In this document: positions 34,203 to 44,701 of the stretch, in pieces
Position numbering within the stretch: the first letter of the stretch is position 1
How the letters are laid out: each line of letters starts with the position of its first letter
Source: an uncultured Eubacteriales bacterium
GTDB taxonomy: Bacteria > Bacillota > Clostridia > TANB77 > CAG-508
Direction: 5' to 3'
Length of the DNA: 64,000 nucleotides
NCBI GenBank assembly: GCA_949288175.1
Contig: CASEIV010000001.1
Coordinates: forward strand, 62,001-126,000
Notes under the pieces: generated by a model
Databases searched by the model: none
The model's input: only the letters and a program-made list of their open reading frames with translations
What the model was told of the DNA's origin: nothing
Program-made: the position numbers and the translations under genes

Positions 34203-36713
34203 TCAGAGTTCTTTATTCAAATTTCCATTTGTATAACGAGAACCATCAAATCTCTGGTTATTATGTACTCTATGAATAATTTCATTGATTTCTTCAATGG
34301 TTTCGTCTAAAACATCAATTCTTGCATAATCAATATTAAATTCTTTTGGATAAATAGAGGTTATTTTACTGTTAAATATAGTTGTAACAGTTTGTATATT
34401 ATCGGGTAAAATTCTAAAATTCATATGTAAACGGTCTTTTAATTCATATATATTATCTGTAATACATCTTTGTTTACAAGTTGGATAACATTTATCTGTT
34501 TCACCTAAAAGACAATAATTCATATTTAACAGTGGTGTTCTGCCATAAACGATTAATTCATTTGGTAAATCTGTGCAAGTACATAGATTATGAATAATTT
34601 CTCTATTTAATTCAGGAGATATTGTATATCGGCAAATACCTAAATGTTTTAATTCTTTTATCGTATTCGAATTATACACATTAAAGGTATAATTGGTAAT
34701 TAATTCTAAGTTTTTGTTTAGGTCTGCAAAAAGTGTATGCAATAATTTTATGTTACAAATATTTGAAATGACAAATCCTTTAATATGATAATTATTTAAC
34801 GTGTTTTCTACATTGCTAGACAATAGATTTTTGTAATTTGATTTTATAATGGTTGGCATATAGATGTATATATTAAATTTATTATCTAAAATATGTAAAA
34901 TTTCTTGATAGTCTTTCATAGAAAAATACTTTAAAGGAATATACACATTTTCAATATCATGAAGTTGAGCATAATCAAAATCTTTATGCAAAATGTTTAA
35001 TAAAAGAGACAGTTTCGTCTTTTTTACAGGATGAGAATCTTGTATGAAAGTTTCTTTGTTTTGTTCTTGATTTTTATTGATATCAGTGGATACATAGGTA
35101 TCTGTATTTTCAGTTTTTGAAATTTCGATTTCGTGTACATTCATATTTTTGTTAATTTTAGAAGAGGTTCTAGTCATAGTTTTAATGGCATATTCTTCCA
35201 CCATTTGTAAAATGGTTCTTCTTAAATCATTTAAAGTACTTAATTTAGGAATAAAAACATGATAATCTAATTCAATATCTAAGGTTTTAAAAGCATAAGG
35301 CGTAGAACCTGTTTTAGAAAATTGTGATATGATAGTATTTTTATCCATTGGTCTTGTTTTGGCTTTTAAAGGAACAATATCACTGGTATATTGTATTTTT
35401 AAATCTTTATATAATTCAATATTGCTAGCAGATGTAACGGCAATTGTAATTGGTTTATTTTCCTTAATCACAATATGACAATTTAAAAGCACTTTTCTGT
35501 TTTCTTTTAAGCAAGTATTTTGTGCAAAAGTATTTAGTTTTTTAGAACTCATTTTGTAAATTTGATTACCTAATTTGATATTTCCTTTCATTCTACCAAT
35601 GATAACTGTTTGCCCAATTTCAGTATATTTAATGTTTTTCATATTGGTATCCATTAATTCTGATATGGTATAAGTACCTTGTTCTTTTTCTAAAGAAATG
35701 GTATCACCAATGCTAATTGGTTCATTTAATTTAACAGTAATATATCCTTTTTTTGTATTATATTTTTGAACTTTCCCAAGAAATAATCCCATATTATTTG
35801 GTTTTTCTTTAAAGACCAAATTTCGGTTAGCTTCATTACTTAAATGTCCAGAAGAAGACATACCTCTATTAAACACTTGAAGTAACTCTTTTTTGTCATC
35901 TTCATCAATTACATATTCATTATCAGATAATGCTAAATCTATATATTTTCGATAAATTCTTGTTACAGTTGCGACATATTCAGGTGATTTCATACGGCCT
36001 TCTATTTTAAAAGATTTTACGCCAGCCTCAATTAAATCTGGAATAAATTCTAAACCACATAAATCTCTTGTACTTAATAAATATCCAGAGTTAATCGTTT
36101 TATTGTTTTCTAATAATTCAAAAGGAAGTCTACAAGGGCCTGCACATTTTCCTCTGTTTCCAGAACGGCCACCTAACATACTAGAAAATAGACATTGGCC
36201 AGAATATGAGATACAGAGAGCTCCATGGATAAACGTTTCTATTTCAATATTTGTATTTTTACAAATATAGTCAATTTCATTAACAGAAAGTTCTCTTGCA
36301 AGAACGACTCTTCTAAAACCAAGTTCTTGTAATTCTAAAGCACCATTTAAGTTGTGAACAGTCATTTGGGTACTACCATGAATTGGTAAATCTGGAAATG
36401 CTCTCATTAATGCCATAGCTAATCCTAAATCTTGAACAATAATCGCATCAATTCCAAATGCATAAGCTTTTTCAGCGATATGCATAGCAAATTCAAATTC
36501 TGTATCTGTTACTAATGTGTTTAAGGTTAAATGGGTTTTAACACCACGAATTTTTGCATATTGAATAGCTTTTTCTAAATCTTCAAGAGAAAAATTAGTA
36601 GCAAAAGCCCTAGCACTAAAAATATCGGCACCAAAATAGACGCTGTTAGCACCATTTTGCACAGCTGCTTTTAAACATTCAAAATCACCAACAGGGGAAA
36701 GTAGTTCAACCAT
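34203..36713 (-). CDS. U32 family peptidase with DUF3656-type C-terminal region (RlhA-like)
   Basis: An 836-aa protein. Residues 1-300 form the U32 TIM-barrel: VELLSPVGDFECLKAAVQNG, GSTQMTVHN, FIHGALCISYSGQC, GNRGKCAGPCRLPF and FKIEGRMKSPEYVA, with the conserved cysteines of iron-sulfur-dependent U32 proteins. About 380-500 corresponds to the DUF3656 collagenase-like insertion. The C-terminal 200 residues look like a second, partial barrel with CLLGETDKCYPTCKQRC. RlhA in E. coli hydroxylates C2501 of 23S rRNA; that activity is a reasonable inference. Confidence 0.88.
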   Translation of the reverse strand: MVELLSPVGDFECLKAAVQNGANSVYFGADIFSARAFATNFSLEDLEKAIQYAKIRGVKTHLTLNTLVTDTEFEFAMHIAEKAYAFGIDAIIVQDLGLAMALMRAFPDLPIHGSTQMTVHNLNGALELQELGFRRVVLARELSVNEIDYICKNTNIEIETFIHGALCISYSGQCLFSSMLGGRSGNRGKCAGPCRLPFELLENNKTINSGYLLSTRDLCGLEFIPDLIEAGVKSFKIEGRMKSPEYVATVTRIYRKYIDLALSDNEYVIDEDDKKELLQVFNRGMSSSGHLSNEANRNLVFKEKPNNMGLFLGKVQKYNTKKGYITVKLNEPISIGDTISLEKEQGTYTISELMDTNMKNIKYTEIGQTVIIGRMKGNIKLGNQIYKMSSKKLNTFAQNTCLKENRKVLLNCHIVIKENKPITIAVTSASNIELYKDLKIQYTSDIVPLKAKTRPMDKNTIISQFSKTGSTPYAFKTLDIELDYHVFIPKLSTLNDLRRTILQMVEEYAIKTMTRTSSKINKNMNVHEIEISKTENTDTYVSTDINKNQEQNKETFIQDSHPVKKTKLSLLLNILHKDFDYAQLHDIENVYIPLKYFSMKDYQEILHILDNKFNIYIYMPTIIKSNYKNLLSSNVENTLNNYHIKGFVISNICNIKLLHTLFADLNKNLELITNYTFNVYNSNTIKELKHLGICRYTISPELNREIIHNLCTCTDLPNELIVYGRTPLLNMNYCLLGETDKCYPTCKQRCITDNIYELKDRLHMNFRILPDNIQTVTTIFNSKITSIYPKEFNIDYARIDVLDETIEEINEIIHRVHNNQRFDGSRYTNGNLNKEL

Positions 36714-36862
36714 AATTTCACCACCTTTTAAGTCTTAAATCTATTTATTTCCTTAAAAATATATTTTTTAATCAATTTAACCTAATTATACCACAAAATA
36801 CTTGAAAATTCTAGATTACATAAAGTTACAACAAAAAGCGAGAAATATTTTATTTTGTTCGC

Positions 36863-36890
36863 TTGAAATGTAAAAAAAATAGTATATAAT
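36863..36890 (+). promoter_or_regulatory. Sigma-A promoter for polC
   Basis: TTGAAA (36863-36868), 16 bp, TATAAT (36885-36890). Confidence 0.65.
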
Positions 36891-36929
36891 AGAGAACATA
36901 GGAAAGAGAAAAACAAAGGAGCAATATAC

Positions 36930-39900
36930 ATGCAAGAAACGGTAAAAACAAAAAAAGTAGGAGAAATATTTCGAGACTATCAAACAAAATCCAATATACA
37001 ATATGCCAATATCCAAGGATTAAATGTAATAAAAAAGACAAATACATTAGAAATTGTATTGTATTTTGATGAATATATAGAAATTAAAGAAATATGGTTT
37101 TTTGAAAAATTCTTAATAGAGAGATTTCATTTTGATCATATTGAGACAAAAATCAAATATCATGAAGGTGTCGTACTAAAAGACATAAAAGCAGAATGGA
37201 GAAATATTATTGCCTATATGTCACATAAATATCCATTGATGAAACCAATGCTTTTATTAAAAAGTGATGTAGAAGTTAATGGAAATGAAGTTAATATCAA
37301 AATGCATATTCGAGGAGCAGACTTTTTAAAAGCTAAAAAAACAGACAAAGAATTAGAAAAAGTTTTAAAAAATTTATTTGGAAAAGAATATAAAGTAAAT
37401 TTACAAGAACAATTATCTAAGGAAGAAATAGAAGAAATACGAGAAGAAATTAAACAAGTAGAAGAAAAAGCCATTGCTCATATTGAGGAATTAAATGCTG
37501 AAAAGCAAAGAGAAAATACTAACAATGAAAACCATGGAGAATATGGAAATGTACCAGAATACAATGACCCAGACTATGTACCACCTACAGATATGGAAGG
37601 ATATATTCCAGAAGAGGCTATGGAGGGAATGCCACCAGTAGAAGGAATGGAAGATTTTCAAGAACAAGAATATATTATGGGAAAACCATCAAAAGCAAAA
37701 GAAAATAAAGTAGCGATAAAAGATATTACAGCAAGTAATTCTAGAATTACGATTGAAGGAAGAGTTTTAACAAGTGAATGCCGTGAGACTAGAACTGGAA
37801 AAGGTATGTTAATCTTTGATATTTATGACGGGACAGGAACCATTACTTGTAAATCTTTTGCAAAAGATGCAGCTGAGGGAAAAGAAATTATTGATAAAAT
37901 TCAAGAGGCAAAAGTGATTAAAGCAGTTGGAAAAGCAGGATTAGATGCATATGCTGGAGATGTCACTATCATGGCAAATACGATTATGGTAAGTCATATG
38001 GATGTTCCAGAATTACCAGAAGAAGATGAAAGTACACCTCTAATATTGGGAATGAATCCTAATATTACAGAACCATTGGTAAAAATTGCAGAGTTAAATG
38101 TAGATGATGGAAAAGTCTCTATTGAGGGTGAAGTCATTGACATGGAAGATAGAGAGCTAAAATCAGGGAAAACCTTACTTAGTTTTGATATCTATGATGG
38201 AACCAGTAGTATGACATGCAAGGCCTTTTTAAATAAAGATAATAGTAAACGTGTGATTAAAAGAATCAAAAATGCTAAAGGATTAAAAATAGCAGGAACA
38301 GCACAAATGGATTCTTTTTCAAATGAATTAACCATTATGGCAAATACCATCGTAGAAGGAGAAGGCATTAAAAAGAAAATAAGAGAAGACCATGCAGAAG
38401 TAAAAAGAGTGGAACTTCACATGCATACACAGATGAGTCAAATGGATGCCATGACATCTGCAAAAGATTTGATTAAACGAGCAATGCAATGGGGCATGAA
38501 ATCTATCGCCATTACAGACCATGGTGTTGTACAAGCTTTTCCGGAAGCACATAAAATGCTAGGATATGATAATCCAGATATGAAGATCATTTATGGAGTA
38601 GAGGCATATCTAGCGCCAGATAACACAAAAACAGTATATAATGGTAAGAAACAAAGTATTGATACCACGTATTGTGTATTAGACTTGGAAACGACTGGAT
38701 TTTCAGCAACCACTGAAAAAATTACAGAAATCGGTGTTATGAAGGTAAAAGACGGAGAAGTGATTGATGAATTTAGTTGTTTTGTCAATCCTGAGAAACA
38801 TATTCCAGAAAGAGTCACAGAAGTTACCAACATTACAGATGATATGGTAAAAGATGCAGAAACCATTGATAAAGTATTTCCAAAACTATTAGCATTTTTG
38901 GGAGATGATAAAGAAACTGTGATTGTAGCACATAATGCAAATTTTGATGTTGGATTTTTAAAACAAAATGCCAAAGTATTAGGATATGATTTTGACTATA
39001 CTTATTTAGATACTTTAAGTTTAGCCAAAGATTTATTTCCAGATTATAAGAAATACAAATTAGGAAAAATTGCAGAAAATTTAGGTATCAAAGTAGAAGT
39101 CGCACACCGTGCGTTAGATGATGTAGATACAACAGTAAAAGTATTTAAGGTTATGGTAGATATGCTAAAGAAAAAAGGAGCAACCATTGTAGAAGATATT
39201 GATAGAGTGGCAGCAAGTGAAGAAGCGAAAAAAGAGGAATACAAAAAACTAAAAACCTATCATGCGATTATCTTAGCCAAAAACTATGTAGGATTAAAAA
39301 ATTTATATAAATTGGTATCTTTATCACATTTACATTATTTTTATAGAAAACCACGTATCTTAAAAAGTTTGTATAAAAAATATTCAGAAGGATTGATACT
39401 TCGGAAGTGCGTGTGAAGCAGGAGAGTTATATCAAGCAATTGAGCTTGGAAAAACAGATGAGGAAATCGAAGAAATTGCCAATGACTATGACTATTTAGA
39501 AATTCAACCAACAGGAAATAATCAATTCTTAATTCGAAATGGAACGGTTGCAGATGAAGAAGCTTTAAGAGATATTAATAGAAAAATTGTAGAATTGGGA
39601 GAAAAATTAAATAAACCAGTTGTTGCTACTTGTGATGTGCATTTTATGGATCCACAAGACGAGATTTATAGACGTATTTTAGAGGCAGGACAAAAATATG
39701 ATGATGCAGATAATCAAGCACCGCTTTACTTAAGAACCACAGAGGAAATGCTAGAAGAATTTAGTTATTTAGGGAAAGAGAAAGCCTATGAAGTAGTTGT
39801 AACCAATACGAATAAAATATCAGACATGTGTGACCAAATTAGTCCGATATCACCAGAGAAATGTCCACCACATATTCCAGGTTGTGAGCAAACCATTAAA

Positions 39901-41752
39901 GATATTGCTTATAGCAAAGCTCATGAACTATATGGGGACCCATTACCAGAAATTGTACAAACGAGATTAGATAAAGAATTAGATTCTATTATCAAAAATG
40001 GATTTTCCGTTATGTACATTATTGCCCAAAAATTGGTATGGAAATCAAATGAAGATGGGTATATTGTAGGTTCTAGAGGGTCTGTTGGTTCTTCATTTGT
40101 GGCAAACATGACAGGAATTACAGAAGTAAACTCACTTCCAGCACATTACAGATGTCCAAACTGTAAATATTCAGATTTTACAGATTATGGCGTAAAAAAT
40201 GGATTTGACTTACCAGACAAAGAATGTCCTAAATGTGGTCATAAACTAGATAAAGACGGAATGGATATTCCATTTGAAACATTCCTTGGATTTAATGGAG
40301 ATAAAGAACCAGATATTGACTTAAACTTCTCAGGAGAATATCAAGCAAAAGCCCATAAATATACAGAAGTTATCTTTGGAAAAGGAACAACTTTTAAGGC
40401 AGGAACGATTGGTACAGTGGCTGATAAAACCGCTTATGGATATGTTAGAAATTATTATGAAGAAAGACATATACCAATTAACCAAGCAGAAATTAAAAGA
40501 ATATCACACGGATGTACAGGAATTAAAAGAACAACAGGACAACATCCAGGAGGAATTATTGTTGTACCAAAAGGAAGAGAAATCTATGAATTCTGTCCAG
40601 TACAACACCCAGCAGATGATCCAAACTCAGACATTATTACAACCCATTTTGATTATCACTCAATTGACCAAAACTTGTTAAAATTAGATATACTAGGACA
40701 CGACGATCCGACTGTTATTAGGATGTTGCAAGATATTACAGGAATAGACCCAACAAAGATTCCACTTGATGATAAAGCAACTATGTCTATCTTTAGTTCA
40801 ACAGATGCTTTAGGAGTAACTCCAAAACAAATTGGATCAGAAGTAGGCAGTTATGGTATACCAGAATTTGGTACAAAATTCGTAAGAGGAATGTTAGTTG
40901 ACACAAGACCAACCACATTTGATGAGCTAATTCGTATATCACGGATTATCACATGGTACAGATGTGTGGTTAGGAAATGCACAAAGTTTAATTGAAGATG
41001 GAACTGTAACCTTAACAGAGGCAATCTGTTGTCGTGATGATATCATGATATATTTAATCAAACAAGGATTACCACCAAACTCTGCATTTAAAATCATGGA
41101 AACCGTACGTAAAGGAAAAGCATTAAAAGATCCAGAAAAGTGGAAAGAATATACAGACTTAATGAGAGAGCATAATGTACCAGAATGGTATATCAAATCT
41201 TGTGAAAAGATAAAATATATGTTCCCAAAAGCGCATGCAGCAGCCTATGTAACAAATGCCTTTAGAATTGCATGGTTTAAAGTACATGAACCAAAGGCAT
41301 ATTATGCAGCATTTTTCTCTATCAGAGCATCAGATGAATTTGATAGTGAAATCATGACATTTGGAGAAGAAAAAGTAAAAAATAAAATGAAAGAAATTGA
41401 TTTACAAGGAAATAATGCAACACAAAAAGATAAAGCGATGTATCCTGTATTAGAACTTGTATTAGAAATGTATGAAAGAGGCATTAAATTCTTACCAATC
41501 GATTTATACAAATCAAGTGCTACAAGATTTATCGTAGAAGAAGAGGGAATACGTCCACCACTAAACAGTATTGCAGGACTTGGAACAGTGGCAGCACTAG
41601 GAATTGAAAACGCTAGAAAAGATGGAAAATTCATGTCAATTGATGATATGAAAATTCGATCTAAAGTAGGAGACTCTGTAGCAGAATTATTGAAAAAATT
41701 TGGATGCTTAGATGGCATGAGCCAAAGTAACCAATTAAGTTTATTTGGATAA
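36930..41752 (+). CDS. polC: DNA polymerase III PolC, frame interrupted twice by +1 shifts
   Basis: Three consecutive open frames, each shifted +1, together encode one 1606-aa PolC, the main replicative polymerase. In order: N-terminal tau-binding-like domain and charged linker (1-255), two tandem OB-like domains (about 260-350 and 383-480), PHP domain split by a DEDD exonuclease ([14 protein letters not shown] near 494, [11 protein letters not shown] near 580), the palm with [11 protein letters not shown] and [12 protein letters not shown], a CPNC/CPKC zinc module, and a C-terminal clamp motif QLSLF. Frame changes at 39402 and 40942 fall in the invariant GSACEAGEL and ISGLSHGTD segments and lose no residue if the extra C is skipped. 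PolC is normally essential and single-copy, so either recoding or a sequence error must be involved. Confidence 0.93.
39402..39405 (+). other. CGGA frame-change site 1 (polC)
   Basis: Zero frame CTT-CGG-AAG-TGC-GTG-TGA stops after four more codons; +1 frame GGA-AGT-GCG-TGT-GAA restores GSACEAGEL. Extra base is the C at 39402. Confidence 0.85.
40942..40945 (+). other. CGGA frame-change site 2 (polC)
   Basis: Zero frame TCA-CGG-ATT-ATC runs to a stop at 40995; +1 frame GGA-TTA-TCA-CAT-GGT restores [15 protein letters not shown]. Extra base is the C at 40942. Confidence 0.85.
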
Positions 41753-41756
41753 AATA

Positions 41757-41793
41757 AATGAAGAAGCTTGGAAATTTTCTAAGCTTCTTTTAA
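41757..41793. terminator. Bidirectional terminator between polC and thioesterase gene
   Basis: AAGAAGCTT/AAGCTTCTTT stem with loop GGAAATTTTCT; it overlaps the last codons of the minus-strand gene. Confidence 0.8.
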
Positions 41794-42195
41794 TGCTTCA
41801 AATTTATCACTAAAATCAGGACAATGCTTTTTTAAGTTAACAGGTCTTAAACTTTTATCAGTAAAACAATGTTTTGTTTCTGCAATAATGACATCATTAC
41901 CTGTTTTTTTATCTTTTACTTCATATCCAATAGTTAATCGAACACCATTAAAATCCTTTACAAATACTTTAATGGAAATCGTATCAGCAAAAGTAACATG
42001 TTGTTTATATTTACATTTTACTTCTAAAATAGGAATGGTGATACCTTTTTCTTCAAATTTTTCAAAAGGCATATTGACATCCCTCAAATAGTAACATCTA
42101 GCTTCTTCTAAAAATCGAATATAATTAGAATGATGAACAACACCCATTCTATCTGTTTCATAATAATTAATTGTTCTTTCATATATAAAACTCAT
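41779..42195 (-). CDS. Acyl-CoA thioesterase, YbgC/4HBT hotdog type
   Basis: A 138-aa hotdog-fold protein: YYETDRMGVVHHSNYIRFLE contains the catalytic aspartate and the GVVHHSNY helix start of 4-hydroxybenzoyl-CoA-thioesterase-like enzymes. It hydrolyses short or medium acyl-CoA; the substrate is not resolved. ATG 42195 is used because AAAGGAAG precedes it by 8 bp; the frame is open 18 codons further upstream without a site. Stands alone between polC and the amylase gene. Confidence 0.88.
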   Translation of the reverse strand: MSFIYERTINYYETDRMGVVHHSNYIRFLEEARCYYLRDVNMPFEKFEEKGITIPILEVKCKYKQHVTFADTISIKVFVKDFNGVRLTIGYEVKDKKTGNDVIIAETKHCFTDKSLRPVNLKKHCPDFSDKFEALKEA

Positions 42196-42335
42196 AAAAA
42201 TCGCTTCCTTTCGAAAAGGTATTATATAAAATAAAAAAAGTTCTGTCAAATATTACGAGAGTTCTCTTGTAACATCCAAGAATTGCTTTTTTCAAAGTTT
42301 CGCATTTTAACCTAGAAATTATTTCATATAAATGA

Positions 42336-42427
42336 TATAATGCAAACAGAAAAAATGTCGCATCAACAAACGAACTCAATGCGACACGACAAAAAATGTC
42401 GCATAGACAAACGAACCTAATGCGACA
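42336..42427 (+). promoter_or_regulatory. Leader of the alpha-amylase gene: -10 box and two tandem hairpins
   Basis: TATAAT at 42336-42341 is followed by two 31-bp hairpins, 42356-42386 and 42397-42427, spaced 41 bp. Each has TGTCGCAT paired with ATGCGACA around the loop motif ACAAACGAAC. The second stem ends at the AAAGGAG ribosome binding site, so folding or a bound protein could control translation. Confidence 0.65.
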
Positions 42428-42445
42428 AAAGGAGATTAGTAGAAA

Positions 42446-43888
42446 ATGAAGAAGATAAATGGAGTAATATTACAAGCATTTGAATGGTATTTAGAAACCA
42501 ATCAAAATTGGTGGAATACATTAGCAAATCAAGCAGAAAAGTTAGCAGATATAGGAATCACAGCTATATGGCTTCCACCAGCATATAAAGGCATTAATGG
42601 AAAAGATGAAGTAGGATATGGAGTTTATGATTTGTATGATTTAGGAGAATTTGACCAAAAAGGGACTGTGAAGACGAAATATGGTTCTAAAGATGAATAT
42701 TTAAACTGTATTATGACTTTAAAACAAGCAGGAATGGAAACATATGCAGATATTGTATTAAATCATAAAATGGGAGCGGACTTGTTGCAAACCATTCCAG
42801 CAGAACAAGTAGATTGGGGAAATCATAATGCATTAGTAGAAAATAATCAAGTTGTAAGAGTGGCTACCAAATTTATATTTCCAGGAAGAAACCATAAATA
42901 TTCTGACTTTGAATGGAATTGGACACATTTTGATGGAATCGATTATGATGAAAAAAGTAAAGAACATGCGATTTTTCGTTTTAAGAATAAAACATGGAGT
43001 GGAGCCGTTGATGAAGAATTTGGAAATTATGATTATTTAATGGGAGCAGATTTGGATTTTAAAAATCCTGAAGTTGTTCAAGAATGTTTAGATTGGGGAA
43101 AATGGTATTTAGAATTAACAAAAGTTGACGGATTTCGTCTAGATGCAGTAAAACATATAGATGCTAATTTTTATGAAGATTGGATAAAAACACTTAGAGA
43201 GCAAACAGAAGATGAATTATTTGCAGTAGGAGAATATTGGAGTGGAGATATTTCAAAGTTACACAGATATATTACAGAAACTCAAGGAGAAATTTCTTTA
43301 TTTGATGTACCTTTGCATTATAACTTATACAATGCTTCAAAAGATGAAAACTATGACTTAAGTAAAATTTTAAATAGCACATTAGTGAAAGAAAATCCAA
43401 GTGAAGCGGTAACATTTGTAGATAATCATGATACACAACCAGGACAAAGTTTAACAAGTTTTATAGAAAGATGGTTTAAGCTACCTGCTTATGCAATTAC
43501 CTTATTAAGAGATGAAGGATATCCATGTGTATTTTGGGGAGATTTATATGGAATTAAACATGACAATATTGCACCAATTGAAGGTTTATCAACATTAATC
43601 GATTTAAGAAAAGAAAAAGCATATGGAAAACAAAATGATTATTTTGATTATCCAAACTGTATCGGTTGGACAAGAGAAGGAGATGAAGAACATATTAAAT
43701 CTGGATTAGCAGTATTAATTGCGAATAAATTTGATGCAGAAAAGAGAATGTACATAGGTACACAATTTGCGGGAGAAAAATTTATAGATGCCATTGGAGG
43801 ATGTCAAGATGCAGTAGTGATTGATAATGAAGGATTTGGGATTTTTAAAGTAAAAGCAAAATCAGCTTCTGTCTGGATAAATGCGTAG
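42446..43888 (+). CDS. Cytoplasmic alpha-amylase, GH13_5 type
   Basis: A 480-aa alpha-amylase without signal peptide, so it should act on intracellular alpha-glucan. GH13 regions: DIVLNHKMGAD, GFRLDAVKHID with the nucleophile aspartate, VGEYWSGD with the acid/base glutamate and FVDNHDTQPGQSL with the third acid. The opening VILQAFEWYLETN and VGYGVYDLYDLGEF are typical of the liquefying subfamily 5. ATG 42446 lies 11 bp from AAAGGAG. With the GH57 branching enzyme at 56162 it suggests internal glycogen storage and use. Confidence 0.94.
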   Translation: MKKINGVILQAFEWYLETNQNWWNTLANQAEKLADIGITAIWLPPAYKGINGKDEVGYGVYDLYDLGEFDQKGTVKTKYGSKDEYLNCIMTLKQAGMETYADIVLNHKMGADLLQTIPAEQVDWGNHNALVENNQVVRVATKFIFPGRNHKYSDFEWNWTHFDGIDYDEKSKEHAIFRFKNKTWSGAVDEEFGNYDYLMGADLDFKNPEVVQECLDWGKWYLELTKVDGFRLDAVKHIDANFYEDWIKTLREQTEDELFAVGEYWSGDISKLHRYITETQGEISLFDVPLHYNLYNASKDENYDLSKILNSTLVKENPSEAVTFVDNHDTQPGQSLTSFIERWFKLPAYAITLLRDEGYPCVFWGDLYGIKHDNIAPIEGLSTLIDLRKEKAYGKQNDYFDYPNCIGWTREGDEEHIKSGLAVLIANKFDAEKRMYIGTQFAGEKFIDAIGGCQDAVVIDNEGFGIFKVKAKSASVWINA

Positions 43889-43901
43889 TTTTTAAGATTT
43901 G

Positions 43902-44110
43902 GTATTTTGTAGGTGAGGTGTCATCCGTTATTTTTTGAATAATTTCCTCGGCTTGCTTCATAGATGATAACTTCTAAGTTTTTAATAAGCGAGCCTCTCG
44001 CTGTACGCGCTTCCTCACTTATTAAAAACTAAGAATTTATACATCTATTCCACGGCACATTCGTCAATTTATTCAAAAAATAACGGATGACACCTCACCT
44101 GTAAAAATAC
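43902..44110. repeat. Large nested palindrome after the amylase gene
   Basis: Outer arms AGGTGAGGTGTCATCCGTTA with a TTTTTTGAATA continuation pair perfectly over 31 bp with the inverse at 44070-44100 and imperfectly further out. A second inner stem, CTAAGTTTTTAATAAG with its inverse, closes on a GC-richer loop GCCTCTCGCTGTACGCGC. The ends are not GTTAC, so it belongs to another family. It starts 14 bp after the amylase stop and could also terminate transcription. Confidence 0.75.
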
Positions 44111-44230
44111 TGAAAATTAAACTGTCGTTTGGGTAGAAAAATCATCTGTTATGTGATATAATGTAACAAATTTAATGAAAAGTTGAAAATGAATGTCATA
44201 GTAAATGATTACGAAAAGGAATGTATAAAA

Positions 44231-44701
44231 ATGAAAGAAGAATATGAATTTCAAGTAAGCAATTATACAAGAAGACAATGTTTTAGAACTAGTACAAAAC
44301 TAGAAATTGAAGGAAATACGTTAAAAATTAAACAAGTAGAAGATATGGAAAATGTCAAAAAAATGTATTCAAATCCAACAGGGAAATATGACATCAAAGA
44401 CATTAAAGAGATTAAAAAAAGTAGTATGTTTTTAATATATGTAAATGCAACAATTGTATGGATTATATTGACACTTCTATTGATAATCAGTGCAATTACT
44501 TCAACACTCATTGTAGATGTTATGATTATATATATTATTATGTCTTTATTAATGATTATATTTTGTAGAGCAAGGACAATAAAAATTGTATTAAAAGATA
44601 ATCAGAAAATTCAGATACCAGTAAAAATGTTAAAATATGAATCCATAGAGTATAAACAGAACGTAGAAAATTGTATAGAAGAAATAAAAAGGAGAATGTA
44701 G
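44231..44701 (+). CDS. Two-helix membrane protein, YcxB-like layout
   Basis: A 156-aa protein: about 70 polar residues, two adjacent hydrophobic helices (about 76-98 and 101-120) and a basic C-terminal segment. This layout resembles YcxB-type proteins, but sequence support is thin. ATG 44231 has AAAAGGAATG upstream. Its stop abuts the rsmE start, so they are co-transcribed. Confidence 0.5.
   Translation: MKEEYEFQVSNYTRRQCFRTSTKLEIEGNTLKIKQVEDMENVKKMYSNPTGKYDIKDIKEIKKSSMFLIYVNATIVWIILTLLLIISAITSTLIVDVMIIYIIMSLLMIIFCRARTIKIVLKDNQKIQIPVKMLKYESIEYKQNVENCIEEIKRRM

Noticed and set aside
36930-41752. polC as a decayed pseudogene
   Set aside because: Outside the two CGGA sites all domains, catalytic acids and the terminal clamp motif are intact, with no other stops or frame changes, which is not the pattern of a dead gene of this length.
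42356-42427. CRISPR-like array
   Set aside because: Only two units, each internally palindromic with no unique spacer; read as a leader structure. No cas gene is present.
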